From contig OV884059.1 of the NCBI GenBank assembly GCA_930367215.1, positions 147,248,511 through 147,312,510 of the forward strand: a DNA stretch of 64,000 bases. Direction: 5' to 3'. The position numbers were made by a program, and so were the translations under genes. Every line of letters starts with the position of its first letter. Within the stretch, counting starts at the first letter, position 1. This DNA comes from Pollenia angustigena (taxonomy: Eukaryota; Arthropoda; Insecta; Diptera; Polleniidae). Under the pieces are notes generated by a model. That model saw only the letters and a program-made list of their open reading frames with translations, had not been told where the DNA came from and searched no databases. Below, in pieces: positions 11,258 through 22,408 of the stretch.

Positions 11258-11640
11258 AACCTACCGGCTTGTTTGTTTACATAAATAAAACTAATAGTGT
11301 GAAAAAACTAGTTTCCGATTAATCGACATAAATTATTCGAATTATTTGTTAATCGAAAATAAACCCTTTTAAATTATTCGAACTGTTAATCGCCCAAAAT
11401 TAATCGATTAATCGCACAACGGTTAATCGTTTGGATGTCCTACTATTTAAGCGGCTCAAACCATTAATGTTATGTTCGCACTTAAAAATATTTTACGAAA
11501 AAATTCGAAAAAAAACGTGACCACTAAACTGATTAACCATTAACTTCTTTTTTTTTTACCAATTTTTATTGATTTGATTTGAACGCATAATAAACGTTTT
11601 AAATCATTTCGGTAAATTACTATTGTTGTCCAACAACAAT
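11258..11640. other. No gene seen; ATTAATCG-rich patch
   Basis: Around 11310-11430 the sequence repeats TTAATCG/ATTATTCGAA. It could be a decayed element end, but no boundary is identifiable. Confidence 0.35.
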
Positions 11641-11776
11641 AGTATTAATCCATTTGACAAGTTTTTTTTTTTCTTATATACTTTTTGTGTTACAATTTTT
11701 TTTTGTGTTTCGCTTTACATTTTTCTGAGAGACGATTCTCATTGAGAGTTGTAAACAAAAACTCTCCCAATCGAAC

Positions 11777-12745
11777 ATGAGTTCGAAAAGGAGACTACCA
11801 GCTGATAATGTTAACCGCAATGCAAAACGTGCTGTAAATAATAATTATTACCAACCATTACAAACACTTAATGATGATGAAAAAACAGATGATGATATGG
11901 GGCCATCCATTATACCTAAAACTCATATACCACCTATAACAGTCTTAAAAACCAGTACTGATAATATACATACACTTTGTCTGTGTTCATACGGCTCTTG
12001 TCTTATTGACATGATTGCTACTTTGTTGGCGAGAGGGACGAGCTGAAAAGAAACGAGTACACAGATGCATGTACTGTCTTTACGTTTTGCTTTTTCATTC
12101 GTTGTTTAATTTTGTTATTGTTTTCAATATCAAAAAAGCACATGTCGTCAACATGACATGAATCATTTGAACGGAAATTCATGTTCAAAGAAGAAAAAGG
12201 AAGAATATTGTCAATAAGACATGAGCCGTATGAACTCAGACTTTGTAAGGAAAGTCGTATTATTAAATATTCGATTAGAAAATTTTCAATCGGGTATAAA
12301 CTGTTTTGTGAAAACCAATATGACTATGAATCTGCGGTTAAGTACTTAAAAGCTAATAAAGTGGAATACTTCTCTTACACTTCAAAGAATAATAGACCTT
12401 ATAAGGTCGTATTATCAGGTCTGCACAAACTAGATCCAGTAAAGGTTAAGTTAGAGCTTATTAAAATTGGCTTAAAATGTACGGACGTCAAAAGTGTTTA
12501 CCGTAAAACAGACAATAACCGAGAAATCATACTCTATATTGGAGTTGAGAAATAATGTTAAAAGTATTAACCACATTCGTGTTAAATGGAGTTATCAATC
12601 TAAAATGCCAAACTAAATTACACAATGCCATAATTGCCAAATGTTTGGACATGGGTCGAATAATTGCAACATCAAAAAAAAATTGATTCTGTACGGAATT
12701 TTCGATCTGTTTCGCACTTTGCTTTGTCTGGGATCGCACTATGAA
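11777..12745 (+). pseudogene. Jockey-type non-LTR retrotransposon gag (ORF1) relic
   Basis: The start ATG at 11777 opens a basic/acidic N-terminus ending at HIPPITVLK, where an inserted repeat (11974-12178) breaks it. Reading resumes at 12181 with YSIRKFSIGYKLFCENQ and VEYFSYTSKNNRPYKVVLSG, the conserved block before the pre-zinc-knuckle domain of jockey-type gag proteins. A frameshift near 12550 and a stop near 12617 precede CHNCQMFGHGSNNC, a CCHC zinc knuckle. Gag binds the element's own RNA in the retrotransposition particle. The reverse-transcriptase ORF2 is absent. The gene is cut at its 3' side by the foldback and hAT elements at 12726-14992. Confidence 0.85.
11974..12178. mobile_element. 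~205-bp TIR repeat inserted in the gag relic
   Basis: It matches 38696-38901: GTTCATACGGCTC, TTGACATGATTGCT and AAAAGAAACGAGTACACAG are shared in order. In the 38.7-kb copy the two ends are inverted repeats (GTTCACACGGC and GCCGTCTGAAC). The right end here is more diverged (TTTGAACGG). Confidence 0.65.
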
Positions 12746-13071
12746 CAGTGTTACCGTTATGCGACATTTTTTCCCCTTTTTGACTACCGTGCCACTTTTA
12801 TGGCCCCTTTGTTTTGAATCCCCTTTTGTATCATTTTGTAGTTTTTTGTGCCCCTTTTGCCCCTTTTAATATTAGCGATAAGAGACTGAGTTCATTAAAG
12901 GTTTTAGATCCAGTATTTATTAATTCAGCTGAAGACATAAATTACTTTTGTTTCAGTTTTCACTGATATAATTACTAACCCAGAGGATTTTGTAAAAGAG
13001 TTTAAACTTTCAGAAAACAGATCAAACGATAAAAGCTATGAAGCAATTTTTAAAATATCTTAGTCTCAAAC

Positions 13072-13301
13072 ATTTTGGTTCGAAATTGGCAATTTAAAAA
13101 AATGCGTGATAATTTAAATTTGCTTTGTATGTTTTTACTTTATCACATAGTAGCGCATCCGCTGAGCGGATTTTTTTTAAGTTAGCATTATTAAAAAATA
13201 AATTGTCAAATAGACTGAAAGTAGATACCTGTCAGTCCATGTTATCCGCTTCAAATTTTTATGAAAATAACTTGGAAGATTGGATCCCAAGTGATAAATG
13301 A
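13072..13301 (+). pseudogene. hAT transposase C-terminal dimerisation domain relic
   Basis: Two adjoining frames read FWFEIGNLKKMRDNLNL then, after a frameshift near 13148, SSASAERIFFKLALLKNKLSN, continuing to a stop at 13299. The pattern FW..I..LK, then SSA.AER.F..L.L.K..L.NRL, is the hATC region through which hAT transposases multimerise. Only about 75 residues of a normally 500-700 residue enzyme remain. The BED zinc finger and catalytic core are gone, so the product is inactive. It lies on the plus strand inside the 12746-14585 element. Confidence 0.85.
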
Positions 13302-14101
13302 ATAATAAATATACATAGATTTACGTTTTCAAAAAGAACCTAATATAAACTATTCTCCTATCAATATTTTTAAATTGATTTAAATGTAAAGTTTTTTTGT
13401 ATCAAATCATATTATGAACTATTTTTTAGAATTAGTGTTATTACACTATTTAAAGCTCGTTCTTAGCGTTGCCAGAATGAAGATTTTATCTTATTTTTAA
13501 AGATTTTTTGACCAAAATGTGATTGAAAGATTTTTTTTTTTTACAAATTAAGATTTTAAACTCTAATGGCCAATTTTCAGGATTGATATTAAAACACATT
13601 TATTTTTAAAATCGTTTTAAACACAAAATTCTCTTCTTCACTAAAAACTCAAGTGAAACTTAATTCACCGATGTGGTACACTTAATTTCAACTTAAACAA
13701 CAGGCAAAGCATTAACAGTCAGCTGTTTTTTTTTCAGACCACCTTGTAAATAAATACACTTTTTTATATTTTTTTTTTGTATTTAGTAGTGCTACCATAC
13801 TTTTATCTTAATTAAATAAGACTTTTCAAATAAAACTCAAAAAAAAACCAATCTGTTTTAAATACGATTTAAGTTTGTTATGAAAATTAACTTAATATTG
13901 ATTTAAATACTAAGCTGAAAATTGGGCATAAGTTTGTTTGTACAAAATAAATAATTTTTTCACAGTTTCTTAAACAGTAAATTTTTAAAACAATAAGGTT
14001 TTGTATCAGCTTGTTGTTTATTGGTTTTTCAAAATGTATTTTTAGAAAACATTTTATAAAAAATTTAACTAAAAACCAATTTAATTTTGTATAAAATATT
14101 A

Positions 14102-14296
14102 TCATATATATTATTTCTAAAGCACTTTTTTTTGTCGGTTGCAAATATCTCCCATACCACCGCATCAAATTTAATGAATGATATCTCATTTTAAAGCTTA
14201 TTTCTAACACTAATGACAAAAAATAATTAGAAATTGAAAAATTAATATTTTCATTGATAAAAATTACGGTGCGAAATATTCGCACGGGTCATCTAG
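14102..14296 (+). mobile_element. Short non-autonomous Helitron, copy 1
   Basis: It starts TCATATATATTATTTCTAAA after an A and ends with a perfect 7-bp-stem hairpin (GTGCGAA-ATA-TTCGCAC, 14269-14285), seven bases (GGGTCAT), then CTAG before a T. This is the standard Helitron architecture: 5' TC, 3' hairpin, CTRR, insertion at A/T. Copies 2 and 3 (26683-26954, 47961-48262) share both ends. This 195-bp copy lacks the segment between AAAAATTA and CGGTGCG present in the others. Confidence 0.92.
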
Positions 14297-14992
14297 TGTA
14301 GTTCAATTTAAATAGTTTCCATAGTATGTTCTTATACATAATTAATAATTTTAAGATTTCTCTCTTCAAAATAAGATTGTTTTTCGCTAAATGAAGATTT
14401 TCCTTCCTAATTTTCGATGAAAATAATTTAATAAATATGTGCATATGATTTTTTGTTTGTTTTGAAAATTTTTCCTGTTTTTAAAGTTGCCCCTTTTTTT
14501 TCTCAGAATTCCCCTTTTTGTGACACTTTTTTTTGGAAAATCCCCTTTTTGTGCCCCTTTTTGAAAATTTTGAACGGTAACGCTGACTATGAAAGTTTTC
14601 TTTCAGAAAGTCTAAGGCCCTAAATTTGTAAAACGCAAAAGCAACGCCAAAAATTATATTGAAAGCAAAAACAAAATCGAAAATATTTCATAATTTTGTT
14701 GTTGTTTTCTATTGAAATGAATATTGAATTTTTAAATTTTAAACGCTGCATATCTTGTGGCGTTGATAATTTTTAAACGCCATATGTATTTCTGTAGAAA
14801 GCAACAACAACATTTTGAAAAATTTTTGACATTGTTTTTGCTTTCAATGTTATTTTTGGGATTGCGTTGCGTTTTACAAATTCAGGGCCTAAGTTTATTG
14901 GTGAGAGAGGAGAGTAAAAAGCATGTTCTCTTCACCTCTCACCAATAAACTCAGACTTTCTGAAAGAAAACTTTCATAGTGTAAACCCAGAC

Positions 14993-16739
14993 TTAGAGAA
15001 TGACAGTTTGATAAAACTTAACAAAAAGTTTCCTTAAGTTTAATATGCTTTGACACATAAAATGAACATATATTCGCACAATGCCTTAAGTCAACTTATG
15101 CATATTATATTTGGGCCGTAAAAGTGCTAAAATGCCAAGCATGCTCTTACATGATGAGTATATATTAAACACTAACATCATGTCAGTGTTAATGTTAAGC
15201 ATTTCTTGTCTGTTTTAGACTAGGTATAAGAAATATTTGGCTAGAAATATTTTGCATAGACACTTTGCACTTTTTTGTAGAAACGTTATTCAATAGTTAT
15301 TTCAATCAACTCTTCTGGTATTTAATTACATGTTATAACAAATCTAAAAAACTAAATTTGAACAAACCAATTTTCAATAGAGCAATTTATTTTTAAATCT
15401 CAATACAGTCATTGATATGTTTTATTCTGCCTCAAATTTCAAAAGTGTAATAAAACAACATGAAAGTTTAATAAATTTCTGTTTTTGTATACGTTTTGTT
15501 TACATTTCACTTGCAGTAACTTCCATCATCATAAAAATAATAATAGCCAGACCCAGATAAAATAAGTAAGTCCACTAACCGACCAAACGGAGGCACCACC
15601 ACTCATTCATTACTCAAATGACCCACTGGAATAGTGCATATTCTTTTTATTTGTATGTGTGTACTTGCATTGGCGGTTGTTGCCAAGTGCACTTTACTCA
15701 TTCATTTGCTTCAATCACACATACATTTTTTTGTTTAATTCCGATTGCATTTCTGTATTTGATTTTAGTTTTTTTTCATTCACTTTTATTTGCTGATAAT
15801 GACAATTTATGTTTTGGATTTTTTTTTTACAAAACCTTCATCTCTTCTGCAGTGTTATGTGTGTGTGTGTGTTGTTTGGTTGGTTTCATTTTATTACATT
15901 CATACCAATGAGGGGAAACGAAATTATTCAATTCAATTTTTCCCATTTGGTTGCCATTTAATGAAATTGATATAAAAAAAAAAATTAACAAAAAGCCAGC
16001 AGTAGAAGCAGCAGAACAAAAAACTATTTCAACAAATTCTAGAATTTACATGTGGTTGTAAATAAATAAATTTTAATTTTTTTTTGTTTTTTTTTTGTAG
16101 CATGTTTTTCATTTTTAATTGATTTCAGGATAAAGCCAATAAATTTGTAATTTAATTTGTATCCCAAAAAAAAAAAAAAAAAAATTATATTGAAATATTT
16201 ATAGAAATGCCATAAAGAAATCAAGTAAAATAATATTTTGGAATCTGTAAATGAATAAATTATAATGCTTAAGTTTTTGTCCATATTCGTATAAATTGTT
16301 TCAAGTGGCGATAAAATGCCTCTCAACGAATAAAATTTTTTAGTAAAATTTTTCTAGTTAGCAAACTTTTTCCAAAATATGTGAAACTTAAAACTTTTGT
16401 AATGCTAATGATACATTTTTTTTATAAAGTTGATAGAAGTCTAATAAACTTTTCCATGAAATGTTGATTTAAGTCAGCCCAGAGTCTAGTGAAATTTTCT
16501 TGTAAGAAGTGGCCAATAGTTTAAACAATTTTTGAGTTAAAAAGTTGCACAGAATCAGATCGATTTTGTTTTTGTAAAGTGCTACTTAAGAGTACTTTAC
16601 ACTATCACACAAGTGTTAAGTTTTTTGATATAAATACAACCCTGTCATGATAAGCTGTTATTGTTTTTTGAAAATATTCAAACAATAATTAGATCTGGGA
16701 AGCATTTTCCCAAAAAACTAAAGACTTTGTGGGATAGTT
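14993..16739. other. No gene seen; GT microsatellite
   Basis: AT-rich host-like sequence. A (GT)n tract lies at about 15859-15872. Frames at 15618-15975 run through it and show no domain. Around 16340-16560 the degenerate 'TTTTCTAGT..GTTGCACAGA' repeat theme appears. Confidence 0.4.
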
Positions 16740-16995
16740 TATAACGGCATTTAAGGCCATAATTCACTCTCCTACACAAATCGTAAGTTTCATGAAAGTC
16801 TGACGTAATTATATCCGACATAAAAAATTTCTCCAAAATCTGTTGTCAAAAAAAGGGTTAACATCATATAAATAAGCTACTTAACAAGAAAATTCAACTC
16901 TGATCGGATGGAATCTATAATTTTATGAAAATTTCCATAAACATTTGCAAGTCGGACAGACTGGTCAACAAAAAAAAAAAAAACTTTATAAGCAC
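16740..16995 (+). repeat. Dispersed repeat, partner inverted at 56160-56490
   Basis: Shared ordered blocks with the reverse complement of the partner are CCTACACAA.TCG, TATCCGACA, AAAATCTGTT.TCAA, CAACTCTGATCG, AATTTTATGAA and AGTCGGACAGACT.GTCAA. Strongly diverged, class unknown. Confidence 0.6.
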
Positions 16996-17424
16996 ACGCG
17001 ATTTTTTTTTTTTTTTTGACAAATAGTAAGACTGCTTTAGTTTCTTTAAAAAATAAGTCCTTGTCCATGACATTTTCGTTTGTGCTTATGTGTCTAATTA
17101 AGCGGGTCGGTCGCCATCAAAAAAAAAGTTGTGCCAATTATCCTCTATAATGAAAGATACGTCAAAGCAGTTTCCAAAACAGGAAAAATTATTTTTTCCC
17201 ACACACTAAAATACAACACCTTTTGTGTTTTATGTATAGCGCTTCGCAGTCGTGATCGAGTGACTATGATCGAATTTTTAATTTTTGAAATCGTCCCATT
17301 CGTTATCAAAAAACTGCTATCGAAATTTGAGATTATGTCATTCGGTAACGAGTAGTCGAATGTCATTCGATTGGTAAAGAACTTTCCCAAAAACATTCAA
17401 TTGGTTTTTTACTAACAACTTATA

Positions 17425-17869
17425 GGGCCCATACACAATACCATCATGATTGTACAATCAAGTGATTGTGCCAGCTGATGGACCGTGTATGAGCTTGTGG
17501 TGTGATTGTACCAGCTGATGGTGCTTTATCAAAAATAGTTAGATATTTTTTTGATTGTACCAGCATGATTGTATCGTGTGCTGAGTTAGCTCATAAATGT
17601 TAAATCGTCAAGGCATAAACATCAAAAAATTCAAAATTTAAAACAAAATTTAAATTAAAACACGTTTTTTTTAATCCTTATTCGTTTTTGTTTTAGGATA
17701 ATAGAAATAATAACAGCAGCACAAATTTTATTGTTATTCATTACAACCTTTTCCACACAATTTTTGGTAAAAAATAAATTTTGTACCAGCATGCTGGTGT
17801 GTTGTGTGCTTCAAGCTTAATTGCACAATCTCTTGATTGTACAATCATGATGGTATTGTGTATGGGCCC
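17425..17869. mobile_element. 445-bp MITE, TSD TA
   Basis: The ends GGGCCCATACACAATACCAT and ATGGTATTGTGTATGGGCCC are perfect inverted repeats that continue inward as GATTGTACAATCAA. TA flanks each side (17423-17424, 17870-17871). Internal copies of TTGTACCAGC occur. TA duplication fits Tc1/mariner-type mobilisation but does not prove it. Confidence 0.85.
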
Positions 17870-17871
17870 TA

Positions 17872-18519
17872 TTACACACAAAAAATAATAACATTCGGTT
17901 TTGCAATTTTTCGCAAATTTTAGTCATGTTTGCGGTAGAAGAGATTTTTGTTTTGTAAGTTTTTTTAATTCTTTACAGCTTTGAAGATTTTTAATAAATA
18001 TGTAGTAGACTTAGCTATTTTACAGCTGTTAGCAATTGTTACAGAATTTTTTAAATTCCTTATATTTTAATGGACTTTTATTAAATTTTATGGCTCGTTT
18101 GATATATTAAAAACTTTTGCGAATTTTCGCTATTTTTGCAAATTTTCTGAATGTGTAAAATTTTTCCGAATTTCTATAGTTTCCCGAATTTTTGCGTTGC
18201 TTTGTTGCACTCTTTGGCAAGCGCCGCCGTTAAAAAAACCCCCATAAATAAAGCGAAGTCACCTATTTTATAGGGCACTATCAACACTGTTGATTTATAT
18301 GGGGCGAAAAGTGCAATGCCTTATGCCATTAGCATACAAGCATAAAAATCTATTACATTTTTTAAACAAAGCTTTCGAATGCCGCAGTCCCGTTTTTGAT
18401 ACGTCAGGAAGTTTTATTCGATACGCAAGTTCATTCGAACACGTGTGCGACGATTTGGGCCCTGATCTCATCGCACAGTTAAAATAAATATTTATTTCAA
18501 ATAAAAAATTTGTGATAAT
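17872..18519. other. No gene seen
   Basis: AT-rich. Overlapping opposite-strand frames at 18290-18522 have no recognisable domain. Confidence 0.35.
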
Positions 18520-18646
18520 CACCCCTATCGTGAATAAAAATTCTTTGGGAGTTTTTTCCCTTTTTCCATTTTTCCTATGTTAATTCAATTGTAAAAATGG
18601 GAAAAGGGAAAAAACTCCCAAGGAATTTTTATTCACGATAGGGGTG
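18520..18646. mobile_element. 127-bp foldback MITE
   Basis: Left CACCCCTATCGTGAATAAAA and right TTTTATTCACGATAGGGGTG are perfect complements. The arms extend through CTTTGGGAGTTTTTTCCC to a small loop near 18585-18595. AAT flanks both sides and may be the target duplication. Confidence 0.8.
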
Positions 18647-18794
18647 AATATTTAAAAAATTAATTAAATCCGTACCAGTATACAAATTAATAGCATAAAT
18701 TAAATGTTTTTTTTTTTATATAAACAACATTTTCTGTAGTAATGTTGTTGATATAAATAATCAGTTAATTCACTCGATTAAATTTTTAATTAAA

Positions 18795-18926
18795 AAGTGA
18801 AATGCGCATAGGAATAGCTTATCCCATCAACAATAAACTTCAGTTTGTCAATAGTATGAAATGGGAATTTAGCACATTATAACGAAACCTTGATTATTAA
18901 TTTTGAATCCCAAGAAAAACTTTGAA
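18795..18926 (-). repeat. F1 repeat fragment (minus)
   Basis: The reverse complement reads AAGTTTTTCTTGGGATTCAA, GTGCTAAATTCCCATTTC, TTTATTGTTGATGGGATAAG, GCGCATTTCAC, matching the left part of 45745-46255. Confidence 0.7.
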
Positions 18927-19130
18927 AACTGATTTTATTTTTGATTATTAGTTTAATTGAAAAAAAAAAAATTGGCGAGAATCACTTATTTATGGCTTGA
19001 CAGTAGCTCAACATTTAATAGTGGCGCCATATTAAAAAAAACCAAAAAGTTCTGTATTTTGGTGCGTGGTAAAAACATTTTTTTTTAAGTTCTAGAAACT
19101 TCATTGATATACCTTTCACTCTTCAATTTC

Positions 19131-19269
19131 ACATCGGCTTCTTGTTGCACATTACGAAATTTCTAACGTAACGTCGTTATATATTTTGATAGTTTTCAAC
19201 ATGAGTTACGGACAGACACATTTTTTCTTGCGCGAAATTCTCACCAAAGTTAAAGAACATTGGTACTGG
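19131..19269 (+). repeat. Dispersed repeat, second copy at 55778-55957
   Basis: CACATCGGCTTC, TAACGTAACG.CGT, TTTTGATAGTTTTC.ACATGA and GTTA.AGAACAT.GGTACTG occur in the same order in both places. It also shares TTACAGACACA/TTACAGAACATGG words with the 1464 repeat. Class unknown. Confidence 0.6.
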
Positions 19270-19705
19270 TACAATGTAAAATGTATATGAAAAAGAGCAA
19301 AGGGGATTAACTTCGTGTCATAAAAGCTATACATACTGAGTTTTAGAAAGGCTTTCTTGGTACGTGCAAAAATTGGACTTTTGGGGGGAACGATCCGAGA
19401 TGACATAAGTGGCACCTATAATTTAATGCCGGATTTAAAATTCACCCAAAATGAAGCCATAGTCAAGCCAATTAGAATGATATACGATATGTTGAGATCG
19501 GGCTTAAAATTGCAGCGCTATATATATAAAATTATATAAAGCGCTATATATGGGGGCGTGACAAAACAAAATGTTGTTTTTTTTCGATCCACTTTAATGT
19601 GTAACCCATAGAAATATTGATTCACCTTTAAGTATACCGATCGATTCAGAATAACTTTATAAATCGATCTAGCGATATCCATGCGGCCGGCTGACTGGCT
19701 ATCTA

Positions 19706-20698
19706 CACAGAAAAAATTATTGCCGAATTATTTTAAAGCAAACGCTTGTTTGAAAATTTTTTGAATTTCTACAAATTTTTTTACTGATTCAATTAAAATT
19801 TTTGTTTGATTTTTATTTAACCAACAAAAATGTTGACAAGCATTCAAAAATACACGCGTGAAACCAATAAAGTTTTCATAATTTTGTATGAAATATTTAA
19901 CGCTTTTTAATGTTGTCGTCTTTTTGCATTTTTTTATTTGATCGTAAGCAACACTTCCTAATGTAAAATATAAGAACTACAACAAAAAACACATACAGTC
20001 TATTTTTGGACACTTTAAAAAAGTACAACAGTAAGAAAGATGAAGAGGTTTGAAGAAAAAAAAAATAGCAGGTAAAAAAACGTTTCACTCTTTTTAAACA
20101 ACAGAAACAACAACAACATTATAAGAAACAAAATAAATTTTTGGTTGGTTTCAAAGTTGGTTAAAAAAAAACCAAAATCCCGTATTCAATTTTTTCAAAC
20201 TGTTTGCTTAAATACATCAAATACAAAAATATAATGATGACGAAAAACCTATCGAGTCGGTCTGTCGCCGTTTTTGGGTTACATTTCTTCTTCATTAGCA
20301 AAGGAAAGGATACAGCAACAGTGAGTGATGACGAAAAACATTGTGTGTATAAAAAAAGAACTTCGTTCAAAAATTATTCCAACAAAAAAATGTGTCTCAA
20401 AGCCAGCCGGCCGCTCTGCACTCTCTGCCATCATCTTCTAATACAATGCTTGTGTGCGCATCATTGCTTGTGCAAAAACCTGTTTTTTTTTATTTTGAAA
20501 TTTAGTATATGAATTTCAGTAAACTTTTTGTTTGATTCAGTTAAATTATTTGTTTGAAAAAATCAGTGTTTTTTTCAATAAACAAAATGCAAATAAATTG
20601 TTTGAATATGCGAATTTGTTTATAGGACCGATTTCAGACAAAAAATTGTTTGATTCTACAAATTTTTTGTTTGAATTGGAAAAATAATTTTTTCTGTG
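19706..20698. mobile_element. 993-bp TIR element, TSD TA
   Basis: The ends CACAGAAAAAATTATT and AATAATTTTTTCTGTG are perfect, with TA on both sides (19704-19705, 20699-20700). Subterminal zones on both sides repeat TTTGTTTGAATT/TTCTACAAATTTTTT. No transposase. The small frames at 19897-20512 are not recognisable. Confidence 0.82.
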
Positions 20699-20920
20699 TA
20701 TGTAAATCTTGTGCGCAAAGTACAGGTCACAATTTTATAGTTTTTGTTGAAATTTGTTACGTACATATGGTAAGAATCGGCCTCGTATTTCATATCGCCC
20801 TAATAAAAAAACACCTTCCGGAATAGCGCGCATGTTTTTAAATGCATCACTTCCCTGCAAATGATATTTTAAATGCCCTAAAAAACTAATTGTGGTGGGG
20901 AAATGTAAGATGAGATGAAC

Positions 20921-21182
20921 CCACTGTTGTTTATTGTTAATGTGTTTTGTTTAAACTTTGATATTGTTACAAGTAGAACTGTTGCTATAATTCTTATACG
21001 TTTAACAGTTTTTTTTGGTTTAATATCTTTAGTTTGTCTAAAACCTTTATGGATGAAGTTTCCTGATGATCTGGCCTAAGCAACCAGTGAAATGCATAGG
21101 TATAGCTTATCCCATCAACAATAAATTTCAAGTGTTTTTATCAATAATAAAAACTGGGAATTAAGCACGAATAACAAAATCT
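20921..21182 (-). repeat. F1 repeat copy (minus)
   Basis: The reverse complement matches 45790-46030: GTGCTTAATTCCCAGTTTT, TTGATGGGATAAGCTATACC, TGCTTAGGCCAGATCATCAG, CTTGTAACAATATCAAAG, AACAATAAACA. Confidence 0.75.
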
Positions 21183-21294
21183 TTTGAAATTAAAAAACTT
21201 TTCTAAAGCAGTTGACGTACAAACCAATTTCAAATACGAATTAGAAAATTATCTCATGCCACAAAATATCATCAGAAAACTTGAATTGGTTGTA

Positions 21295-22135
21295 CACTGA
21301 AAGAATTTTCTTCGCAATACCAATGAATTTTGACATTAATCCCATGAAAAATTGCATTAAAAAGGAACCTATGCAGGGCTTCGTTTGATCAATGAAACCT
21401 GTTTCATTAAATGGATTTAATGAAACATTACATTAGATCTATGAATATTATTTATTGGATGAATACTTTCAATAAAGTAAACAAATTTTTTTTTATTTTT
21501 TTAATTATTTTTTTTTTTCTTATTTCTTATTCTTATAGCCTACCGGGGCAGTGTAGTTTTTGGATAAAAAAAACTTGTTTTTTACTCAATTAATAGCAAA
21601 AATATGAGATTAAATTGTCCATAACAACAATAACAACGTTGATTGAAAGTGGATTGAAAGTTTTTGTTTCATTACTATAATTATAACATTTTTATTGTCA
21701 TAATGAAAATTTTAATTTATGAAGGCAATTATTGAAATATGTTGCTTTTAAAAAAAATTTTTGATTTCATAAATTTAATGGCATACATATAACATTAGAT
21801 GTAAGAAATTATTAAATCTTACATTTTTTAATAAACAATTAAACATTTTTTTAAAGAAACTATAATTTTTTATTAATTTATGAATATAATTATGTTTGTA
21901 TATTGTTTTTTTCTGTTCCCAATTAAAATTTTTTGTTTAACTTGGACAAACTTAAGTTTTCATATATCCAATGAAAATTTTTAACGTAATTACGAAATCG
22001 AATGAAGCGATTTTAACGAAAATACTTCATTATAACAATGAAATTCCATTTAGACAATGAAAATTTTCATTTACCCAAGGAAAATGTTTTTATGAAAATT
22101 ATTCATTAAATATATGAAGCATTTTTCCTTCAGTG
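21295..22135. mobile_element. 841-bp TIR element, TSD TA
   Basis: It starts CACTGAAAGAATTTT and ends ATTTTTCCTTCAGTG, with TA at 21293-21294 and 22136-22137. The interior is dominated by imperfect AATGAAAATTTTCATT-like words. No coding. Confidence 0.75.
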
Positions 22136-22216
22136 TAGAAAGCAATGTTTGCTTGTATGATTCAAAGCATTGATTCATTTATTCGAATATGGTTTATATT
22201 TAAACATTGCTCTCAT

Positions 22217-22282
22217 CAGGGCTGTCAGATATGGCGATTTCTCGCCAAACGTGTCGATTTTGAAACGTGTTTGACAACCCTG
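22217..22282. mobile_element. 66-bp micro-hAT element
   Basis: CAGGGCTGTCAGATATGGCG at the left and TTTGACAACCCTG at the right are imperfect inverted ends. The flanks GCTCTCAT and GCTCCCAT agree in 7 of 8 bases, an 8-bp target duplication. It resembles a much shortened version of 61424-62713 (CAGGGCTGCCAGAT). Confidence 0.72.
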
Positions 22283-22300
22283 GCTCCCATACAAATATAA

Positions 22301-22408
22301 AGGCCTGTCACAGAAATCAATTCCGATCTAAGTGGAAGAGTGATGTCGTGTCTTGTTTCACATAAAACGAAATCACTTTCAAACGGAATTGAATTCTGTG
22401 ACAGACCT
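22301..22408. mobile_element. 108-bp MITE
   Basis: AGGCCTGTCACAGAAATCAA and TTGAATTCTGTGACAGACCT are inverted ends. The inner arms contain ATTCCG and CGGAATT. It is related to 9914-10008. Confidence 0.75.

Larger units (their letters stand above)
12746..14585. mobile_element. 1.84-kb hAT element, TSD ACTATGAA (family H1)
   Basis: The left terminus CAGTGTTACCGTT and right terminus AACGGTAACGCTG are flanked by identical 8-bp duplications ACTATGAA (12738-12745, 14586-14593). Subterminal zones are packed with CCCCTTTTTG blocks on both sides. Two relatives with the same termini lie at 31883-32606 and 47255-48603. A decayed hAT dimerisation domain (13072-13301) confirms the superfamily. A short Helitron is nested at 14102-14296. 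Confidence 0.93.
12726..14992. mobile_element. Foldback element interrupted by a hAT
   Basis: The right arm (CAGACTTTCTGAAAGAAAAC then TTTCATAGTG, ending about 14980-14992) is the complement of the left arm, which is CACTATGAA followed by AAGTTTTCTTTCAGAAAGTCT after the hAT. Inner arms (GGCCCTAAATTTGTAAAACGC and GCGTTTTACAAATTCAGGGCC) also pair. Without the 1848 bp of hAT plus TSD the element is about 0.4 kb. Its left edge is uncertain because GTCTGGGATCG may still belong to the gag relic. Confidence 0.65.

Noticed and set aside
13887..14285. 132-codon minus-strand frame sharing peptide with 26576-26836
   Set aside because: The shared part is the complement of the short Helitron. The similarity comes from the repeat, not from a conserved protein.
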